This document shows, in pieces, positions 1 to 6,953 of a stretch of DNA of 8,320 bases (the stretch's first letter is position 1; every line of letters starts with the position of its first letter). The stretch is from Thermoactinomycetaceae bacterium. Its GTDB lineage: Bacteria; Bacillota; Bacilli; Thermoactinomycetales; Thermoactinomycetaceae. The notes below the pieces were generated by a model. It saw nothing but the letters and a program-made list of their open reading frames with translations, was not told the DNA's origin and searched no databases. The translations under genes were made by a program, and so were the position numbers. The DNA is taken from positions 1 through 8,320 of the forward strand of contig JANWJM010000016.1 in NCBI GenBank assembly GCA_025449475.1, in the 5' to 3' direction.

Positions 1-1
1 A

Positions 2-1261
2 TTGATTCGCGAAGGACTCTTGCGGATTTTGGAGCGAGTTCGTACGGGTGAAGTGGAGTTTACGATCGAACATGAAGATATTCATATGAATATCGAAAAA
101 CTTTTGATCGATGAGATTGGACCAGTAGGAGGAAAGCTCCATACGGGTCGAAGTCGCAATGATCAATCGGCACTTGATATGCATCTCTATATGAAAAAAC
201 AAGTAAAGCAAATAATCTTTCTATTGACTCAGTTGCAAGAAGTCTTACTCCAAAAAGCAGATGCGCATATGGATACGATTATGCCTGGATATACACATCT
301 TCAACAAGCGCAACCTGTACGACTGGCTCATCACCTGTTAGCATATGTTTCCATGTTTGAACGGGATATTGATCGCTTGATCGATAGTTACAAACGGATC
401 AACCTCTCTCCACTTGGAGCGGGAGCGATTGCTGGAACCACCTTTCCCATCAATCGTAGGCAGGTGGCAACCCGACTCGGTTTTGATGACATTTATGATA
501 ATAGTATGGATGCGGTTAGTGATCGTGATTATCTCGTAGAGTTCCTGGCGAATAGCTCCATGTTGATGATGCATTTATCGCGCTTTGCGGAAGAGCTCAT
601 CATTTGGTCGAGCGAAGAATATCGGTTTATCGAGTTGGATGATGCATTTTGTACCGGAAGCAGTATGATGCCGCAAAAGAAAAATCCAGATATACCGGAG
701 CTGATCCGGGGGAAAACAGGACGCGTCTATGGGCATCTCATGGGATTATTAACTACCTTGAAGGGTCTTCCTCTCACTTATAACAAGGATTTGCAAGAAG
801 ATAAAGAAGGTGTGTTTGATACCGTTCAAACCTTGATCCGTACGCTTTCAATCATGGCTCCAATGATTGAGACCATGAGCATAAATAAAGAGCGAATGCG
901 GGAGCAAGTCGATCGAGGCTTTGCGAACGCAACCGACTTGGCGGATTATTTAGTCAATCGAGGAATCCCGTTCCGAGAAGCTCATGAAATCGTAGGAAAA
1001 GCTGTTTTATACTGCTTGCAAGAGAACAAGCAGTTGGCGACCTGCAGTCTGGACGAATTTAAACAGTTTTCCCCCTTGATCGAAGAAGATATCTATGAAA
1101 AAATCTCCATTGAACAAGTCGTAGAAGCGAGAAACAGCGAAGGTGGAACAGCACGCATACAAGTCGAAAAAACATGGAAGAAAAAGAAAGAGAAACTGGA
1201 GAAGATTGTTGATTGGCTCGAACAAAATGGTTTTTCGGAAAAAGCGCTTCAATCAAAGTAA
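2..1261 (+). CDS. argH: Argininosuccinate lyase, 5' end missing
   Basis: ArgH is a cytoplasmic homotetramer that splits argininosuccinate into arginine and fumarate, the last step of arginine biosynthesis. The reading frame is open from the window edge, so the gene begins upstream; the TTG at position 2 is an internal Leu codon, not a start. About 419 codons are visible against roughly 460 for the family, so the first 50 or so residues are missing. Recognised motifs: HTGRSRNDQ at 140-166, YTHLQQAQPV at 290-319 (conserved substrate-binding/catalytic region), and the fumarate-lyase signature GSSMMPQKKNPD at 656-691, which lies on the flexible loop with the catalytic serine. The C-terminal part is intact and ends in a Lys/Glu-rich helix. 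A terminator follows 41 bases after the stop, so it is transcriptionally separated from ftsE. The assignment is secure. Confidence 0.97.
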   Translation: MIREGLLRILERVRTGEVEFTIEHEDIHMNIEKLLIDEIGPVGGKLHTGRSRNDQSALDMHLYMKKQVKQIIFLLTQLQEVLLQKADAHMDTIMPGYTHLQQAQPVRLAHHLLAYVSMFERDIDRLIDSYKRINLSPLGAGAIAGTTFPINRRQVATRLGFDDIYDNSMDAVSDRDYLVEFLANSSMLMMHLSRFAEELIIWSSEEYRFIELDDAFCTGSSMMPQKKNPDIPELIRGKTGRVYGHLMGLLTTLKGLPLTYNKDLQEDKEGVFDTVQTLIRTLSIMAPMIETMSINKERMREQVDRGFANATDLADYLVNRGIPFREAHEIVGKAVLYCLQENKQLATCSLDEFKQFSPLIEEDIYEKISIEQVVEARNSEGGTARIQVEKTWKKKKEKLEKIVDWLEQNGFSEKALQSK

Positions 1262-1302
1262 AGGGATCTGAGCCCGGTAAATGTAGTTTGTCTATCGTCT
1301 GC

Positions 1303-1328
1303 AAACCCCATTTTTATGGGGTTTTTTT
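1303..1328 (+). terminator. Rho-independent terminator after argH
   Basis: A perfect 8-bp stem, AAACCCCA (1303-1310) with TGGGGTTT (1317-1324), closes a 6-base loop and runs into seven consecutive T (1322-1328). It ends argH transcription before the ftsE promoter. The stretch from the argH stop to this hairpin holds nothing else that I recognise. Confidence 0.9.
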
Positions 1329-1378
1329 CCTCTCATTCTATTAAACCTTAAGATTAGACTAGGAAAAATAAAGAAAGA

Positions 1379-1387
1379 TGCTATAAT
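1379..1387 (+). promoter_or_regulatory. Extended -10 sigma-A-type promoter for the ftsEX operon
   Basis: TGCTATAAT at 1379-1387 is a perfect TATAAT preceded by TG-N, the extended -10 form. No good -35 hexamer lies 16-18 bases upstream (the sequence there is CTAGGA-like), which is tolerated in extended -10 promoters. The upstream stretch at about 1361-1377 is A-rich. The ftsE start lies 44 bases downstream. This is an inference from sequence; the transcription start is not known. Confidence 0.7.
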
Positions 1388-1431
1388 AATTTATGAGTTT
1401 TTAAGGGACTTGCCAAATAGAAGGTGATCTT

Positions 1432-2118
1432 GTGATTGAAATGCATGATGTTTGGAAGGTTTATCCAAATGGTGTTGAAGCACTACGAGGAATTGATGTC
1501 CGAATTGATCAAGGGGAGTTTGTATACATTGTTGGCCCCAGTGGAGCAGGGAAAAGTTCATTTATCAAGCTGATGTACCGTGAGGAGAAGCCCACTCATG
1601 GTGTTGTCTTAATCAATGGCGTGAATGTAAAACGCGTTCGAGATTGGAAGATCCCCCATGTCCGAAGGAAAATTGGTGTGGTGTTCCAAGACTACAAGCT
1701 GCTTCCAAAAATGACTGCTTACGAAAATGTCGCTTTTGCGATGGAAGCCGTAGAAGCACCTAAACGTAGAATCAAACCACGTGTAGAAGAAGTTTTGGAA
1801 CTAGTAGGATTACTCGATCGGAAAAATGCTTATCCCAGTCAATTGTCGGGTGGCGAACAACAGCGTGTTTCGATTGCTCGTGCGATTGTGAACAATCCAA
1901 CATTTATTATTGCCGATGAGCCAACAGGAAACCTAGATCCGGAAAACTCGTGGGATATCATGTATTTACTTGAAGAGATCAACAAGCGTGGAACAACCGT
2001 TGTCATGGCGACACATAACAAAGAGATTGTAAACACTTTACGTCAACGAGTAATTGCAATTGAGCAAGGTGTAATTGTTCGAGATGAACTTGGGGGCGAA
2101 TATGGTTATGAAGATTGA
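1432..2118 (+). CDS. ftsE: Cell-division ATP-binding protein FtsE
   Basis: FtsE is the cytoplasmic ATPase of the FtsEX complex; ATP turnover is passed through FtsX to cell-wall hydrolases outside the membrane. The 228-residue protein has every ABC ATPase element: Walker A GPSGAGKS (35-42), Q-loop Gln86, signature LSGGEQQRV (138-146), Walker B FIIADEP (158-164), D-loop NLD (167-169) and switch His195. The FVYIVGPSGAGKSSF...LMYREEKP context is characteristic of FtsE. The start is GTG at 1432: AGGTGATC (1422-1429) just upstream matches the complement of the 16S 3' end, with a short spacer. The gene ends inside ftsX (17-base overlap), which points to translational coupling. Length is normal for the family, and nothing is missing. 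Confidence 0.97.
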   Translation: MIEMHDVWKVYPNGVEALRGIDVRIDQGEFVYIVGPSGAGKSSFIKLMYREEKPTHGVVLINGVNVKRVRDWKIPHVRRKIGVVFQDYKLLPKMTAYENVAFAMEAVEAPKRRIKPRVEEVLELVGLLDRKNAYPSQLSGGEQQRVSIARAIVNNPTFIIADEPTGNLDPENSWDIMYLLEEINKRGTTVVMATHNKEIVNTLRQRVIAIEQGVIVRDELGGEYGYED

Positions 2119-3004
2119 GACGCTGATTCGTCATATCAAGGAAGCATATCGTGGTATTCAACGAAATGTAGCAATGAGTTTTGCTTCCATTAGTGCTGTG
2201 GCAGTGACATTGTTTGTGTTTGGAATTTTTCTCATTGTCGCTTTCAATATGCGATTTATATCGAATGAGCTGGAAAAACAAGTCGCCATCACCGCCTCCA
2301 TTGAAGAAGGAACCTCTGAAGCCCAAGTCCAACAGTTGCTACAAAATATTCAAGCCGATCCCATGCAAAAATTCGCTGAATATGTTCCCAAAGAAGAAGG
2401 CTTAAAACAAATGAAAGAACAGTGGGGAGATACTGACTTTATTCAAGATTTGAGTGAAGATGGTTCGAACCCGTTGCCAGATGTGATTCGTGTTCAACCT
2501 AAAAAATCTGACGATATTGAAAAGTTGGCGCAAAAAATCGAAAAGTTGCCGAATATAGAAAGTGTAGATTATGGTGAAGGAGTAACGGAACGCTTACTTA
2601 ACTTTTCAGGTTGGGTAAGAAATCTTGTCTTCCTGTTTGGGCTTATCTTGGCCGTAGTCGCCTCATTTTTGATCTCGAATACGATTAAGTTGACGATTCA
2701 TAATCGACAACGTGAGATTGAGGTGATGAGGCTAGTTGGAGCCAGTAACTGGTTTATTCGTTGGCCCTTCTTCTTTGAAGGTGCGTTTATCGGGATTGTC
2801 GGTTCGATTTTTCCCATTTTATTCTGTTTACTCATGTATCAAGCTGCTTTAAGTGTTTTAAATGATGGGGCAACTTTTGGAGTTTTTAAGTTGATGCCCA
2901 TGTTGTCGCTCAGTCTGTATGTGGCAGGCTCCACCCTCTTACTTGGGATTATTATTGGTGTTTTGGGCAGTATCATTTCTGTTCGCCGTTTTCTTAAAAT
3001 CTAG
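2102..3004 (+). CDS. ftsX: Cell-division membrane protein FtsX
   Basis: FtsX is the membrane subunit partnering FtsE. The 300-residue product has the expected four membrane spans: about 27-49, 172-192, 225-250 and 270-293. Between spans 1 and 2 lies a large extracellular loop (about 50-171) containing the family block NPLPDVIRV (123-131); this loop is the part known to contact PcsB/CwlO/EnvC-type partners in other bacteria. The cytoplasmic stretch NTIKLTIHNRQREIEVMRLV (193-212), followed by GASNWFIR, is strongly FtsX-like. I chose ATG 2102 because GGGGG (2092-2096) lies five bases before it; ATG 2108 is an alternative, and an upstream in-frame GTG-type start at 2075 would give an extra nine residues with no ribosome site. 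The start overlaps the end of ftsE. Confidence 0.95.
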   Translation: MVMKIETLIRHIKEAYRGIQRNVAMSFASISAVAVTLFVFGIFLIVAFNMRFISNELEKQVAITASIEEGTSEAQVQQLLQNIQADPMQKFAEYVPKEEGLKQMKEQWGDTDFIQDLSEDGSNPLPDVIRVQPKKSDDIEKLAQKIEKLPNIESVDYGEGVTERLLNFSGWVRNLVFLFGLILAVVASFLISNTIKLTIHNRQREIEVMRLVGASNWFIRWPFFFEGAFIGIVGSIFPILFCLLMYQAALSVLNDGATFGVFKLMPMLSLSLYVAGSTLLLGIIIGVLGSIISVRRFLKI

Positions 3005-3026
3005 TGACCTCAAGAGAGTTAACATC

Positions 3027-3036
3027 AGGAGGGATC
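3027..3036 (+). promoter_or_regulatory. Ribosome binding site fixing a TTG start
   Basis: AGGAGGGATC closely matches the Shine-Dalgarno consensus AGGAGGTGATC. It sits six bases (counted from AGGAGG-G) before TTG 3040 and nine before TTG 3043, so one of these must be the start of the first M23 gene. It rules out the in-frame GTG at 3004, which lies upstream of it and has no site. Confidence 0.8.
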
Positions 3037-3039
3037 TGT

Positions 3040-4104
3040 TTGTTGCGTCGATTCATCGCCGTATTGTTAGTGCTCCCATTGATTTTCGTCATTGCTGTTC
3101 CGGATACAAGTTATGCGGATCGAAAAGCTGAGCAGGAAAAATTGGATAAGATACGTAAAGAGAAAAAAGAGAAAAAAGAAACGGTCGAACAAGTGGAAGA
3201 GAACCTAAAAAAATCAAAAGCCGAATTAGAAAAGATTGAGAAACAAATATCAGAGTATGATCAACAGCTGAGCCAATTAAGCCGTGAGTTAAGCAAGACC
3301 CAAGAAGATTTAAGCAAGCAAAGAGATCATGTTTCAAAGATTTTTCGTCGTCTATACATACAAGGGGATACGCGCTATATGGCGGAAATCCTCTCAGCGG
3401 AATCCTTTTCACAATTTCTCCTTCGTTTTGAAACCATGCGGATGTTGGTAAAAAGAGAGACGAGACTCCTATCCAACTACCGGAAAGGGAAAGAAAAAAT
3501 TGAAAAATCCCTCAAAGATTTAGATGCGGCCAAAAAGAAACAAGAACCCTTATTAAAAGAGTTTGAAGAAAAATATGCAGAGATCGAAGAAATATACAAA
3601 AAGGAAAATAAAGAGTTAGCGGAATTAGAAAAACAAGAAGAAGCAACTCTTAAAGACATCCAAGAATTGGACCGCCTCGCTCGACAAGCATCTGAGCAGT
3701 ATGGTGGAGTTAATCTGGGTACAGGAATTCTCGGATTCCCCACGACAAGAGGGACTGTTTATTGGAACTTTGGGCAAAATCGTGGCTCACATATGCATGC
3801 TGGCATTGACATCCCTCGGCCGATTGGAACCCCCATCTTTGCGTCTGATTCCGGAGTCGTTTCGTTAACCAAATCAAACCCTGGTGGTTATGGATACTAC
3901 ATCATTATTAACCATGGGAATGGATTATCCACATTGTATGCACACATGTATCCGTATACGGTAACGGTGAAAGTGGGAGATCGGGTTCGGAAGGGACAAG
4001 TGATTGCAAAAGTGGGGAACTATGGACGCTCTTCAGGACCACATTTGCATTTTGAAGTTCGAAAAAATGGAAATCCAGTCAATCCGAGAAATTATATTCG
4101 ATAA
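3040..4104 (+). CDS. Secreted coiled-coil M23 peptidoglycan hydrolase (FtsEX-linked), copy 1
   Basis: This is a predicted exported cell-wall endopeptidase of the EnvC/CwlO-like architecture (354 residues). It has a signal peptide (1-26, likely cleaved after SYA), a long Lys/Glu-rich coiled coil (about 28-220) broken by a hinge containing MAEILSAESFSQFLLRFE (114-131), and a LytM/M23 domain (about 227-354). The zinc/catalytic set is complete: His253 and Asp257 (HAGID), His302 (YAHMYP), His335 and His337 (GPHLHFEV). It is therefore probably an active enzyme, unlike degenerate EnvC. The start is TTG 3040, or possibly TTG 3043; with 3040, the hinge falls at the same residue numbers as in copy 2. 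It begins 35 bases after ftsX with no terminator, so it is likely co-transcribed. The role as FtsEX effector is inferred from architecture and position. The M23 domain lacks the usual RxHP element seen in copy 2. Confidence 0.88.
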   Translation: MLRRFIAVLLVLPLIFVIAVPDTSYADRKAEQEKLDKIRKEKKEKKETVEQVEENLKKSKAELEKIEKQISEYDQQLSQLSRELSKTQEDLSKQRDHVSKIFRRLYIQGDTRYMAEILSAESFSQFLLRFETMRMLVKRETRLLSNYRKGKEKIEKSLKDLDAAKKKQEPLLKEFEEKYAEIEEIYKKENKELAELEKQEEATLKDIQELDRLARQASEQYGGVNLGTGILGFPTTRGTVYWNFGQNRGSHMHAGIDIPRPIGTPIFASDSGVVSLTKSNPGGYGYYIIINHGNGLSTLYAHMYPYTVTVKVGDRVRKGQVIAKVGNYGRSSGPHLHFEVRKNGNPVNPRNYIR

Positions 4105-4161
4105 ATAACCATCGAGGGTTCTCATCCTAAATGCTTGATGAAAGTCCTAGGGGGACCGTAA

Positions 4162-5247
4162 ATGTTAAAAAAAACATGGATTGCCATGACCCTCGCCATG
4201 TTTCTATTCGTTTCAGTTATTCCTTCACCCGAAGTAAGAGCTGAAAGAATTACCCGAGAAAAACTGGATGATATTCGAAACAAAAAAGATAATATTTTGG
4301 AAGTTATCGCAGAAAAGGATAAAAATGTAAAGAAAGAGATTGAGAAGATCAATAAGGCAAAAGAAATGATTAAGAATATCGAAGAAGAAGTGGCGAAGGT
4401 TGAGGTGAAATTAGACCAAGCAGAAAAAGAATTTCAAGTTTACGATGTTCGTTTTAAGAAACGAATACGAAAACTGTATCAGCATGGTGAAATGGGTCAT
4501 ATGGCAATATTGCTATCTGCTGATTCCTTTTCACAGTTTCTGTTTCGCTTTGAAGTCATCCGCGTGATTGTGAAAGAAGATTACAATCTACTCAAACATC
4601 GAAAAGATGCCAAAGAAAAGATTGAGAAAGAATTGCAACGATTTGAGAAACTGCGCGAAAAACAAAATAAGGAAGTCGCCAAATCGCAAAAAATATATCA
4701 GAAATTAATGGAAGAAATTAAAAAAAGCAATGAAAAATTGAAGAAGCTTGAGGAGATTGAGGAGTTACATGAGGAAGAGATTATTCAAGTCAACCTCGCT
4801 CATTTGCGCAGTGGAACACTGAAATTTCCTTATCGAGGACCGCTTCGGCGTCCAGCCAATTTACGTCAAACTTCCCCTTATGGTTATCGCATCCACCCGA
4901 TTTTCGGGACAAGAAAGCTACATGCGGGCATTGATTATGCTGGACCGGTTGGAGCCCCTATCTTTTCCGCAGGGAATGGAGTTGTCGTAGAAAGTAGACC
5001 TTCACAAGGATATGGTTGGTTGATTACCATCTATCACGGTGATCGAAATGGCCAGCGAATCTATACCCGATATGCACACAGTTATCCGCATCAAGTAAAA
5101 GTGAGAGTAGGACAGGAAGTCACAGCCGGTCAACATATCGCTGCAGTGGGCAATAACGGAAACTCGACCGGACCCCATTTGCATTTTGAAGTGCGTGTAG
5201 GAAATGGATCATTACCACCAGCCGTAAATCCAGAGCTCTATTTTTAG
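4162..5247 (+). CDS. Secreted coiled-coil M23 peptidoglycan hydrolase (FtsEX-linked), copy 2
   Basis: This is a paralogue of the preceding gene (361 residues) with the same layout: signal peptide 1-27 (cleavage likely after VRA), a charged coiled coil about 29-210 with hinge MAILLSADSFSQFLFRFE (114-131), and a C-terminal M23 domain (about 219-361). Here the domain has the canonical entry SPYGYRIHPIFGTR (238-251), then the full active site: His254 and Asp258 (HAGID), His306 (YAHSYP), His339 and His341 (GPHLHFEV). It should hydrolyse peptide cross-links in the wall. The start is ATG 4162, preceded by AGGGGG (4149-4154) with a seven-base spacer. It lies 57 bases after copy 1, with no terminator between, and is followed by a strong terminator, so it is probably the last gene of the ftsEX operon. 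A specific partner or substrate cannot be read from the sequence. Confidence 0.9.
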   Translation: MLKKTWIAMTLAMFLFVSVIPSPEVRAERITREKLDDIRNKKDNILEVIAEKDKNVKKEIEKINKAKEMIKNIEEEVAKVEVKLDQAEKEFQVYDVRFKKRIRKLYQHGEMGHMAILLSADSFSQFLFRFEVIRVIVKEDYNLLKHRKDAKEKIEKELQRFEKLREKQNKEVAKSQKIYQKLMEEIKKSNEKLKKLEEIEELHEEEIIQVNLAHLRSGTLKFPYRGPLRRPANLRQTSPYGYRIHPIFGTRKLHAGIDYAGPVGAPIFSAGNGVVVESRPSQGYGWLITIYHGDRNGQRIYTRYAHSYPHQVKVRVGQEVTAGQHIAAVGNNGNSTGPHLHFEVRVGNGSLPPAVNPELYF

Positions 5248-5332
5248 ATAAAAAGTCGATGGTTACTACGCCAATGAAAGAAAAGTTTCAACAAGTGGAG
5301 TGGCGTATTGTTCATAGGGTCTTCCATTGGAC

Positions 5333-5367
5333 GTCGACCTATTGAGGAATAGGTCGACCATTTTTTT
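5333..5367 (+). terminator. Strong intrinsic terminator ending the ftsEX-M23 operon
   Basis: A perfect 11-bp stem, GTCGACCTATT (5333-5343) with AATAGGTCGAC (5348-5358), closes a GAGG tetraloop and is followed by seven T (5361-5367). It separates the M23 pair from the ctpB-type gene, which implies separate transcription of the latter. Confidence 0.93.
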
Positions 5368-5370
5368 ATA

Positions 5371-5398
5371 TTTTCTTTTTCGCAACATAGACTAAAAT
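5371..5398 (+). promoter_or_regulatory. Possible weak promoter for the ctpB-type gene
   Basis: TAAAAT (5393-5398) matches the sigma-A -10 at five of six bases, with a poor -35 (TTTTCT, 5371-5376) 16 bases upstream. A promoter is expected here, because a strong terminator lies just upstream and the gene start is at 5446. No convincing forespore sigma-G site was found, although ctpB is under sigma-G control in B. subtilis. The exact element is uncertain. Confidence 0.25.
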
Positions 5399-5428
5399 AG
5401 TAGTAAAGCTGATTTGTTGGCGTACGCA

Positions 5429-5437
5429 AAGGTGGTG
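5429..5437 (+). promoter_or_regulatory. Ribosome binding site of the ctpB-type gene
   Basis: AAGGTGGTG matches AAGGAGGTG at eight of nine bases and ends eight bases before ATG 5446. The in-frame GTG at 5437 overlaps this site, so it cannot be the start it serves. Confidence 0.75.
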
Positions 5438-5445
5438 TGTTACAA

Positions 5446-6873
5446 ATGGTTTTTCGGGGGAAAACAGTAGCTGTTTTACTAGTTGTCGCTGTGTTCTTGA
5501 GTAGTTTTATCACATACTCAATAGACGGTTTTATTGATTATGTATCTTCCGATTACAATTTAATAGAAACGGACAATTTTGATACAAAAAAAATTGAGGA
5601 AGCATATGCACTCATTAAGAAAAGGTATATTCATTCCGCCAACGATCAACAGTTATTAGATGGTGCGATCAAAGGAATGGTCGAGTCACTGAAAGATCCC
5701 TATTCCACCTATATGAATAAAAAACAGACGCAAGAATTTATGTCAGATTTGGAATCGACGTTTTCAGGGATTGGTGCAGAGGTCACACAAAGAAATGGCA
5801 TACTCACCATCGTTTCTCCCATCAAAGACTCACCCGCTGAAAAAGCAGGATTAAAACCGAATGACCAAATTATGAAAATAAATGGGAAAAGTACGGAAAG
5901 TCTATCATTGAATCAAGCGATTGAAAGGATTCGTGGACCCAAGGGAACCAAAGTTATGTTAGAGATCATGCGACCAGGTGAGAAAAACACCTTTACGATA
6001 TCGGTTGTGCGCGATGAGATTAAACAAGAGACGGTTGAAGCGAAATTCTTTGGAGAAATCGGATATCTTAAAATTACCCAATTTTCCGAGGGAACTGCGA
6101 GGGATTTTCTAAAGAATCTAAATGAATTTGAGAATCAAGAAATACAAGGACTGATCATCGATGTAAGAGGAAATCCAGGTGGATTGTTGGATGCGGTTCA
6201 GCGGATACTCGAACATTTTGTTCCGGCGGGTCAACCGATTATGATGACGGAAGAACGAGGGAAGAAACGGCAAGTCTATTATGGGAAAGCTGCAGAGAAA
6301 AAACCCTATCCCATTGCTGTATTAATTGATAAAGGAAGTGCCAGTGCATCCGAAATTTTGGCTGCAGGTCTCAAAGAGGCTGCAGGAGGCATTTTGGTGG
6401 GAGAGAAGACGTTTGGGAAAGGAACCGTTCAGACAGCAGTCGATTTTAAAGATGGTAGTAATATTAAGCTCACCATGGCGAAATGGTTAACCCCTAAGGG
6501 TAACTGGATTGATCAAAATGGTGGGAGCAAAGGAGTGAAACCGGATATTTCGGTGGATTATCCGGATTATGTATCTGTCATCCCACCACAACCGAGTGGG
6601 ACATTGAAAGTGGATATGATTTCGGATCAGATCAAGAGTATGCAATTGATCTTAGATGCCCTCGGCTATTCACCGGGGCGGAAAGATGGCTATTTTGATC
6701 GAGATACAGAGACAGCCTTGATGTCCTTTCAACAAAACCATGGATTGGACGTTTCAGGGAAACTTAATAAAGAGACAGCGACCGTGTTGAGAGAAGAGTT
6801 TACCAAGTTTCTTCGCGATCCTAGACAGGATATTCAATTACAAGTGACGATCTCCCATTTAAGTCAACAATAA
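5446..6873 (+). CDS. ctpB: Carboxy-terminal processing serine protease (S41), CtpB type
   Basis: This is a membrane-anchored S41 protease of 475 residues, close to B. subtilis CtpB. It has an N-terminal signal-anchor (about 7-26), a helical dimerisation-like region, a PDZ domain (about 94-190, with GIGAEV and SPAEKAGLKPND), the S41 core (about 195-375) and a C-terminal peptidoglycan-binding repeat (about 395-450, with LGY...DGYFD...FQ). The Ser/Lys dyad plus Gln is present: Ser300 in GSASASEI, Lys325 and Gln329 in FGKGTVQ. The spacing of 25 and 4 residues equals that of B. subtilis CtpB (Ser309/Lys334/Gln338). In that species CtpB cleaves SpoIVFA, helping trigger pro-sigma-K processing during sporulation; such a role here is inferred from orthology and from gene order next to ftsX and minJ. 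ATG 5446 was chosen from the ribosome site. Confidence 0.93.
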   Translation: MVFRGKTVAVLLVVAVFLSSFITYSIDGFIDYVSSDYNLIETDNFDTKKIEEAYALIKKRYIHSANDQQLLDGAIKGMVESLKDPYSTYMNKKQTQEFMSDLESTFSGIGAEVTQRNGILTIVSPIKDSPAEKAGLKPNDQIMKINGKSTESLSLNQAIERIRGPKGTKVMLEIMRPGEKNTFTISVVRDEIKQETVEAKFFGEIGYLKITQFSEGTARDFLKNLNEFENQEIQGLIIDVRGNPGGLLDAVQRILEHFVPAGQPIMMTEERGKKRQVYYGKAAEKKPYPIAVLIDKGSASASEILAAGLKEAAGGILVGEKTFGKGTVQTAVDFKDGSNIKLTMAKWLTPKGNWIDQNGGSKGVKPDISVDYPDYVSVIPPQPSGTLKVDMISDQIKSMQLILDALGYSPGRKDGYFDRDTETALMSFQQNHGLDVSGKLNKETATVLREEFTKFLRDPRQDIQLQVTISHLSQQ

Positions 6874-6916
6874 AAAAGATTCCATAAAAGGAAATTTGTT
6901 CAATTATATCGAATTT

Positions 6917-6950
6917 ACCCCCACAGTGAATTGATGAAAGGGGGTTTTTC
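6917..6950 (+). terminator. Terminator-like hairpin overlapping the minJ ribosome site
   Basis: ACCCCC (6917-6922) can pair with GGGGGT (6940-6945) across a 17-base loop, and a T-rich run (TTTTTCTTTTT) follows. This resembles a weak intrinsic terminator after ctpB. The large loop and six-pair stem make it less certain than the other terminators in the window. Its 3' arm is also the only good Shine-Dalgarno for the next gene. Confidence 0.45.
6937..6944 (+). promoter_or_regulatory. Ribosome binding site of the MinJ-like gene
   Basis: AAAGGGGG, one mismatch from AAAGGAGG, lies nine bases before TTG 6954 and 15 before ATG 6960. This favours the TTG start. The GGAGGTTG at 6962-6969 has no in-frame start at a suitable distance. 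Confidence 0.55.
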
Positions 6951-6953
6951 TTT

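Noticed and set aside
1007..1304. Minus-strand open frames across the end of argH
   Set aside because: They mirror the coding strand of a well-conserved gene, have no ribosome site and show no recognisable family.
2075..2101. Upstream in-frame start for ftsX at 2075
   Set aside because: There is no ribosome site there; it adds residues not typical of FtsX, and ATG 2102 has GGGGG at a suitable distance.
3004..3039. GTG at 3004 as the start of the first M23 gene
   Set aside because: It overlaps the ftsX stop, has no ribosome site, and would add twelve polar residues before the signal peptide; AGGAGGGATC at 3027-3036 points to TTG 3040 or 3043.
4107..4120. Small hairpin AACC/GGTT between the two M23 genes
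   Set aside because: Only four base pairs and no T-run; not a terminator, so the two genes are treated as co-transcribed.
5384..5400. Sigma-G-type -10 near CATAGAC before ctpB
   Set aside because: Only about four of seven positions match CATACTA and there is no TGAATA-like -35 at the right distance.
5244..5513. Minus-strand open frame across the gap before ctpB
   Set aside because: It runs through a strong + strand terminator and the ctpB start, and its product has no recognisable features.
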